A stretch of 15,789 nt of DNA from Anaerolineales bacterium (GTDB lineage Bacteria; Chloroflexota; Anaerolineae; Promineifilales; Promineifilaceae): the NCBI GenBank assembly GCA_020432595.1, contig JAGQGA010000047.1, positions 1 through 15,789 of the forward strand, given 5' to 3'. The position numbers were made by a program, and so were the translations under genes. Below are positions 1-9,000 of the stretch, piece after piece. Numbering within the stretch: the first letter of the stretch is position 1; each line of letters begins with the position of its first letter. The notes under the pieces were generated by a model. It saw only the letters and a list, made by a program, of their open reading frames with translations, was not told where the DNA came from and made no database searches.

Positions 1-2
1 CC

Positions 3-3000
3 CTGGTCATTGTGCCGATGATTGTTTCGCCGCTGCTGCGCGGCCAAGTCGTTTCGGCCTTTGCCGCCGAACAAAAGGCCAAGCAGTCAACTTGGCAGCA
101 GCAAAAAGCGGAGGCTGACAGCCGGGCGGCGGCGCGGGAAGCGGAGAAAACGACCGACTGGCGGCCGAATGAGGCGGCGGTAGGGCAGTTGAAGGGGTGG
201 GTGGAGGAAACGGCCGTTCGTACCGCCAACCAAACCATCCTTGCCCCCACCGCCGCTGCCGACAGCGACGGCGACGGCCTTTCCGACACCGACGAAGTGG
301 AAACCTGGAACACCGACCCCAACGACCCCGACACCGATGGCGACGGCCTGAACGATGGGCTGGAAGTCAACGAACTAGGCACGGCTCCCGCCTCGGCCGA
401 CACCGACAGCGACAACATTGCCGACAATTTAGAGGTTGGCGGCTTTAGTTACGCTGGCACAGATTGGTATTTAGACCCGCTGGAAGCCGACAGCAACGCC
501 GACGGCCTGCCCGACGGCCAGGAATGTCTGGTCTGGGTTGAAGATTCCGGCGTTTATAACAGCAGTGCCGCCTGCCCCGACACCGATGGCGATGGCACGC
601 CCGATATTTTCACCGACGACAACGACGGCGATGGGCTGCTGGACAAATATGACCTCAACCCCTTTGACCACGGCAGCCAAACCTTCAACAAGGACAACCA
701 GTTTGAGCTAACCATCAACAATCTCGAAGTGGGGCAGCCCGTGTACGTAGATTTGCAGATGGTTCCCACTAATACCGACAACCTTTCCCTGCACAGCAGC
801 GTCCTCGATTGGCCGACGGGCGACACCGACGGCCAAATTACCCGCTACCTTGATACCACCTGGGCTACCACTGCCAATGCTGACCTGGTGAGCAGCACCG
901 ATAACGCTGGCAACGGCGATGTTCGCATTACGCCGATGCTGGAATTGGTCATTCCCACCAACACGGCACACTACGGCAATCTGCCGGTGAACGCCGCCTA
1001 CAGCGGCCAAGATCGCCCCGGCGGGGACATTAGCCAATGGCTCGACAGCGACAAGCTCGACCCATACGGCATTTCTGTGGGTGAATTTGGCCCCGAAAAC
1101 CAGCTTTACAAGAATTTGCTGGTCTACGTGCCGGTTTCTGTGGAAACAGATTCCGAAACGGGGATGCCGTTTGCCTTCAAATCGCGCATGGTTTATTTTC
1201 CCTCGCAGGGGAGTGGGGGCGTGGTCAATTGGGGTCCAGCGCAGCAAATGCGGCTCATCTGGATTGTGCAGATGATTGGCGATGAATGTATTGTGGCAGG
1301 CGACGACCCCGAAACGTGTGACCGCCAAGACGTGATGCAGGTGGTGCATATCTATGACGACGATTGGACGCTTACCGGGTTGAGCATTAGCGAGGAGCAT
1401 GGGGCAGACGTTGCCATTGTGTATGAAGACCCCGCCAACGACACTAACTTGGAAGGGGATGACCAGCTTTGGCTGGCCGGCTGGATGCTCAACAACACCT
1501 TTTTGCGCGGCACCGACAGCAACAACGACGGCGTGCGCGACGTGCGAGTGGACAATTTGGCGGCTAATTTTAGCAGTTGGCACAATGCCGGTTCGGGGCC
1601 GCTTTATCTGGAAGTCGCGTCGTTTTTGGGGGAGTTTGAGCATTCAGATTTAGCCTATCGGGTGACAATGACCGACACGGTGACGCTGCTAAACACGGCG
1701 TTTGCCGGGTACGAGACGGCCACCCAACCCACCTTTTTGTACGTTAGCGAATCCACCAGCCGCAGCGTGTCGCTGGGCGGGATGAGCCACAGCGGCAATG
1801 GGTTTACGGCCGATTTTAACCCCAGCACCGTTGTGCCAATCACGTCGGCGTTCCTAAGCTGGAAGCCGTATGAGTATGCGGCTGGGAATTGGGTCAATGC
1901 CGATATTGAGGTTTACCTGGACGGGCTGAATGAATATTTGGGGGAGACTGTGTTTGTGGAAACGGCCGTTTCCACCCCCGCCGAAAGCGAACAACTCACC
2001 GGGAAGCGCGTCTGGGCGCAGCTTTTTTACGCCAGCCTCTACCAAGGGTTAAGCTCCGTCGTGGCTGCCAACAACGAAACCGTTACCGATACCGCCGCCC
2101 CCGACATTGAAAACCTGCACACACCAAACTGGCCGAGTGCCTCCTACAACGGTACTGCCGTCGTCAGTGTGCAGTTTTTTGAGATTTTTGCCAAGGTTGC
2201 CCTGGCAACCTCCTCGGCCGCACCCAAAATCTTTCGGCTGCCGGATCTGCTGTGGACGCAGCTCTCACGGCTAGACCCCGGCACCAATCCGAGCCAGGCG
2301 ATACGCGCCTTTGACAACGCCAGCGGCTTTAGCTTCTTTTCCTTTGCCGTTAGCACCCTGATGACCGTGTTGCTAATAACGGCCGTTGTTGCCGCCTATC
2401 TCGTCATTGATGGGCTAATCAGCGGGAACAACGGTCAGGTGAAGACCGGTCTCATCATTCTCAATGTGCTAACCATCATCTCCGCCCTAGTCAATCTGCT
2501 GGTCATTGTGCGGGTGGTGCTGCTCATTGGCAAATTGACCTCGTTGGGGCTATCGGCCTTACAGCTTATCAACCAGTTGACTAGTCTCCTCAAAGGCACC
2601 GTTGTCTTTGCTGTCATCGGCTTTGTGTTCTCGGTTCTCCTGGCTTGGGGTGTTTTTATCTACCAGTTGATACAAGGGTTTGGCGGCAACAAAATCGCCA
2701 GAAATGTGGCACTCTCGGTCGCCATTTCCGGCACCATCGTGGCTGTCATCTTCTTGCTCATCAACATTGCCATCTTCCTGCTCATCGGGGCCGCTCTGAC
2801 GCTGGCCGTGGTGGGCATGGTGCTGCTCCTGCTCTTTGCCATTGTCGAGGCGATCCTCTACCTGGCTGGCGAAAAAACGTTAACGGAGCGGCTGACGGAG
2901 GCGATTGCCGACGGGCTGTATGATGTTGACTTTATTGTGGCAAACTTTAATTCTGACGAGCGGCTGGACTTTAATCTGAAGGGGATTGAGTTTCAGGACG

Positions 3001-6000
3001 AAAGTTTAGGGATTTCGGTTGACAACGGCTTTTATGCCACCTTTGCCATTACCAACACCATCAATTTCCGCAAGCAGGCAAATGATGACGAGGCGCGGCG
3101 AACGGCCGTTTCCTACCACGTGCAGCCCAGCGAAACCGACCAGCACGCCACCCTCAGCGGCAATTCGATGCACAATGATTGGGTGTCGCTGCCCGGCCGC
3201 GCCTTGCAATTTACGACGGAGGTGACGGGAGAAACGGCCGTTTCCTTCAACGACAGCAGCACCGGCCTCAACCAGCCCATCCGCAACCTCTACCTCACCG
3301 AAGCCTATGCCCTCCCCTACAAAGGGTGCTGGCTCGGCCTTGACAGTGCCTGCAACTGGGAATACATCAAAGGGTCGGCCCACATTGACGTTGGCTCCGA
3401 ACTCCTCTTTGACATTTTCCCCGCCACCATCGCCGAATTTGCCAACCTGCAAGGCTGGAGCGACGACTTCCCCACCCAAAACGATCAGGACAACGACGGC
3501 GTGCTCAACGAAGACGTGGGCGGGGCTGACCCCAACGACACCGACAGCGACAGCGACGACGATACGGTGTCGGATTTGACCGAACTGACCGACGGCACCG
3601 ACCCGCAAAACGCCGACAGCGACGGCGACGGCTTAACCGATGCCGACGAACAGCTTTATTACACTGACCCCAACGATTGGGACACCGACGACGACGGCCT
3701 CAACGACTACATCGAAGCGGTGGTTGGCTGGCTTGTCGCCTATGACGACGGCAGCGGCGTGATGCGTGTCTGGTCAAACCCGCTGCTGGCCGATGCCGAC
3801 GGCGACAAGCTCAATGATTTCAAGGAGCTTACCTTTGGCCTCAATCCTGATGTCCCTACCGACCCCGACATTATTGCCAACATCATCGAGATTGAGAATT
3901 TACAGGTGACAGAAGTCGGGCAGCCCAAGCTGCTGCTTCGCTTTGAAGAGCCAGCCACGGCCACCGTCTTCCAGGACAACTCCGGCAACGATTACGACGG
4001 CAGTTGCCGCACCGGTGAATGCCCCGTGGCGGCCAGCGAAGGGCGTTACGGCACGGGGGCCTTTTTCCAGACCACCGATGAAATCGCCCTGGGCGAATTT
4101 GTCACCTCCTTCCAAGAGCCGTTTAGCCTTGGGCTGTGGGTCAAAACCCAGCAGCAATCACGCAATCTGTTTTCCAAAGGAGATGGGGATTCTAGCTGGG
4201 AAGCGGGTGAGACGGTTTTGCACGTCATGGGCAACGGTGTGCCAGAACTCATCCAGTTTACAGGCACCAATGGCGTTTTTGAACACATTCGCGGCACGAC
4301 GGCCATCACCGATAACAAGTGGCATCATCTCATGCTGGTTTGGGATGGGGTTGCCGCCAAACTGTATCTGGATGGGGTGAATGCCACCGATGTCGGGAAC
4401 ACAGACTACACAGGAACGCTGCCCGATTTGGACACCTATACGCTTTCGGTGGGGGGCGGCCACAGCGTTGGCGAAACGAATTATGGCAATCAGGATGACT
4501 TTGTGGTCTATGATTATGCGCTGACGGGCAGCAAAGTGGTGGACGTAATGAACGGCCGTTTCAACACCCACGACCTCATCCTCCGTCCCAACGACAGTAT
4601 CAGCTACCAAGCTGCCGTTGCCAACACCCTGCCCGCGCAGGACGTAGATGGCTACCTGCTGGGTGCCAGCAGCTACCAAACGCCAACTATCACCGCGCCG
4701 CTGGTCGTGCTGCCCTTTGACCAAAGCGATTACGTAACCGTCTTCACCAACAGCGTTGGCAATGAGAGCAGCAGCGTGACCTGCGTGGAAGATGGCAGTT
4801 GCCCCACCCTGGGTGCGGCCGGCCGCTATGGCAACGCCGTCGAGTTCAACGGCAGCAACGACTATCTCAACCTCCATACCGTCAGTCGCGGTCAGGGATG
4901 GCAAAGCATCGCCTTCTGGATTCGCCCCAGCAGCTTCCCCGCCAGCGGCCAAACCGACACCATTTTGGCAACTGACGGCGATGGCCTGGGTGACGTGCAA
5001 ATCAAGATTGACGACACCGGCCATCTCCTCTTTGACATTGGCAGCACCATCGTGCAGTACAACTACAACTGTGATGCCACCGATAGCTGCACCAGCCACG
5101 ACCGCGTTTGGGCTACTGCCCACCGCAGCTATAATGCACTGGCCCTCAACAGTTGGCGGCATGTCGTCATTAACTATCAATATCTGCCAGAGTCCCAAGG
5201 GTATCTCCCGCTTGACCCCTCTACCATTTACTTCAACGACGTGGCCGACAGCACTGCTTACCACAGCATGGCCGCCGCGCCGCCAACGCTGAACATTGGG
5301 CCAGGGCGTTTGGGCAACAGCATGGCGGGGGATGAGGGGTTTAACGGCCGTTTAGACGAACTTGTCCTCTACAACGGCACCACCCTCCTCAACGAAACCA
5401 ACCTCGCCCGCCGCACCGAAGTGATGAATGGCAACTACTACCCCGGCCTCAACAGCAACTCCGGGTTAGCCCCCACCTGGCCTTCTTACCTCCTCAAATT
5501 CGAGGAAACCACCGCCACCCGCACCGTGGGGCTGGTCAACGAAATCAGCAACGGCCGCGCCGCCCTCTGCGCCTCGGCCGCAAGCTGCCCCAGCATCAAC
5601 GCCAGCGGCGTTTTTGCCGAAGCGATCAGCTTTGATAGCAGCAATGATTACCTAACCCTCAACCACGTCCTCAACCCCGCCAGCGAAAGCTTCACGGCGA
5701 TGGCCTGGGTCAAACCCAGTAGCGTGAGCAGCGGCACCATCTTGCAGCAGCAAGACGGCAGCGGCACGGGTCGCGCCTGGTTGGGGCTGCAAAGCGGCAA
5801 GCTGTTCAGTACGCTGGGCGGCAGCAATCTCACCAGTTCGCAAAGCATTAGCAACGGACAATGGAGCCACGTCGCCGTCACCTACGATGGCACCACACTA
5901 CGGCTTTATGTCAACGGCGTGCTGGGGGCGGAAGCGGCGCGGACGATGGAATCCACTCTGGGCGACATGCTCATTGGCGTGGACAAGGCTTTTGGCACCC

Positions 6001-9000
6001 CCTTCAATGGGCTGATGGATGATCTCGTTATCATCCCTGATGCCACCAGCAGCGAAGGCATTGCCGCCATCATGAACCACAGCCACCCGGCCATCCACGT
6101 CGCCGAGCCGTTTGTGCCGTTTCACATTGACTCCACCATCAACAGCGAAACCGACGTGCTGGCTGCCCTTTCCCGCCTGGACACAAGCAGCTATATGACC
6201 ACCTATGCCAAAGCGTTGCCCAACCCGGTTTGCACCACCTGCCCCGAAATTCTGGACAGCAGCGGTGCTGGCCTGTCGCTCCAGTTTGACGGCGTGGATG
6301 ATTGGATCAACCTGGGTGAACTGAACTATTTGAGCAACGAATTTACCGTTGGCTTCTGGTTCAAAACGGATCAGGTAGCGGTGCAGACGCTGTTCTCCAC
6401 GGTGGGCAGCACCGGTACGCTGCCGGGCGTGCTGGGCGAAATTACTGCCGACGGCCGCTTTCGCTATCTTCATCGTGGCCCACTGGGCGGCACGGGCGGC
6501 ACCAGCTTGCTCAGTGCCAGCTCGGTGGCCGATGGCGAATGGCACTACGCCACGCTGACACGGGAACGCACGCTCGATTTCTTCACCTTTAACGTGACGC
6601 TCTACATTGATGGGGTGCAGCAAGCAACGGCCGTTGATAATGAGTCCATTGGCGACCTGACCGATGTCTATATCGGCCGTTTCCGCCCCGCCACCCCGCG
6701 CTACTTCCACGGCGAACTGGACGAGATGTTTATCTCCAAAGGGGGTGTGGATGTCAACGGCGTGGCGACGCTCATGGCGCGGTCTGCCCCCAACAGCTAT
6801 GACGGCAGCGTGAGCGGCACGGCGACGGTGGATGGGGATGCGGGCAGCAGTTGGCAGCGGTTTGAACAAACGGTGGAGGCGGCGTTGCAGTTGCAAACGG
6901 CCGTTCCCCTCCTTATCGTGGACGACCGCCAAAGCGACCTGCTACTAATGGCTCCCTTTGAAGAAGTCCCTGGTGCCACCCAGTTTGAAAACCTCGTTGC
7001 CGCCGAAGCCGACCTAAGCTGCATCACCAGCGACGGCTGCCCGTCGGCCGGGCTGCGCGGCATGGTAGACCGCGCCGCCTTCTTTGATGGGGTAGATGAT
7101 GCTCTCGTGGGGCCAGACTTCCTAACAAACAACGCCACCATTGCCGCCTGGGTCAAGGCAGATCGCGGCACGATTGTTGACATGCGAAACGGCAACCTCC
7201 GTTCGGGGATGTATCTCGACATGGCAGGGCTGCATCTGACCGTCAACCGCAGCAACGGGACGATTGACCTCTATGATGTGGCGGTGACGCTGCCGGAAAA
7301 TGAGTGGGTGCATGTCGCAGCAACCTTCTCCGGCGGCATTGGCTCGGTTTATGTCAACGGCGTGCTTGCCAACAGCGTCAACACCAACTTCGTCTCCGGC
7401 GACAGCATCCGGGGGGAGTCGCCCGTTGTTGGTGGCAACCGCTTCAACACCAACCTGCTGCACGGCTATCTCGACGACCTCCGCATCTACAACGGCAGCT
7501 TGTCGGCCGCCGAAGTGCAAACGCTCTTTAACGATTCGGCTCCCAAACTGCGCTTTGAGTTTGACGAAGACAGCAGCGCCATCACCTTCACCGATGCCTC
7601 GGTCAACCGCTACGTGGGCAACCCGACGACGACCACGACGTTTAATGCCACCCTCGGCCACAACGTCACCACCACCTCTCCCATCGCTGGCAGCGACGGC
7701 CAAATTGGCAACACCGCCTACTTCGACGGCAGCGGCGTGGTGGAGGTAGTGGGCGCGGCCAGCAGCGTGGACTTCGCCAGCGAATTCACCATCATGGCCT
7801 GGGTCAAAACCGACCAAAGCGGCGTGGGGATTTTGGCGGAAACGGACAGCGACAGCAGTTGGGAAGCGGGGGAAAAGGTGTTTTACCTCGATAGCAGCGG
7901 CTATCCGACCTTTGTCGGGCATGGTAACAATTACATTCGCTCCACAACGGCCGTTAATGACAACACCTGGCACCACATCGCCGTCAAATGGGACGCCGTT
8001 TCCGGCATTGGCAAAATTTTTGTGGATGGGGTTGACGTGACCTCGGCCGATACCTATGCCGGGAACAACGCCGACAACCCCAGCAACAGCATCAAAATTG
8101 GGGCGGGCAACTTCAACAACAGCGAAGCCCCCAACCGTTTTGCTGGTAAGATGGATGAGATGGCGGTTTACGGCCGTTCGCTCCTCGACCAGGAAGTTTG
8201 GTCTATCTATCTGCGTGAACTGCGCTGGTACCGCGCCAGCGACTACACCCTACTGCTGATTGACGGCGACGCACCCACCATCCAACTGGCAACCACCTAC
8301 CCCTATCGCCCCGTTGGTTACACCCAGCTCATGGTGCAAACGGCCGATCCTACCTCCGTTGTCACCCTGCTGGACGTGGGCATCAAAGCCCCTGGCAGCA
8401 GCAGCTTCGTTTGGCAGGGGGCGGTTGAATGTGCCGACAACGCCAGCCCCGGCGTGGCCTGGTGTCCCTCGTTCGACAGCGCCACCCTCGGCGGCGAAGG
8501 GGTGTACCAACTCAAATTCCGCGCTGTGGATGCGGTGAGCAATGAAACGACCAGCAGCATCTATCAGCTCATTGTGGACGGCACGCCGCCCGTGGCCGCC
8601 AGCAGCTACAGCAGCAGTTGGATTAGCGCCAACGAAACGGCCGGCGACACCCTCGCCTGGACGATTCCGCTCAACGGAACGATTAGCGACCCCAATGTCG
8701 GTTCGGCGGCGGGCAGCGGCGTGGTGGCTAACACCGTCAAAGTGGCGTTGGTCAACGGGCTGGGGCTAATTCTCGACGGCTCGGCGCAACTGGCAACGGC
8801 CAGCGGCGGGGCGTGGAGCCTTGATTATGTGGCGGCGGGAGAACGGCCGTTTGGCCCCTACACCGTCGTCGTCTATGCGGAGGATGCGGTGGGGAATACA
8901 GTGGAAACGGCCGTTGGCACCATTTTGCTCGACGAACGCCCGCCCAGCAGCGACATCAACCTGTGGCAGCTTCCCCCGCTGGTCATCAGCCAAACCCTCA

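Noticed and set aside
4158..5264. Long minus-strand ORF (368 aa) opposite the giant gene; likewise 708-1643, 5898-6932, 7122-7976 and 9522-10286.
   Set aside because: Their translations are low-complexity Val/Ala/Gly/His-rich and show no domain. They are antisense shadows of the GC-rich plus-strand gene, whose domains are clear.
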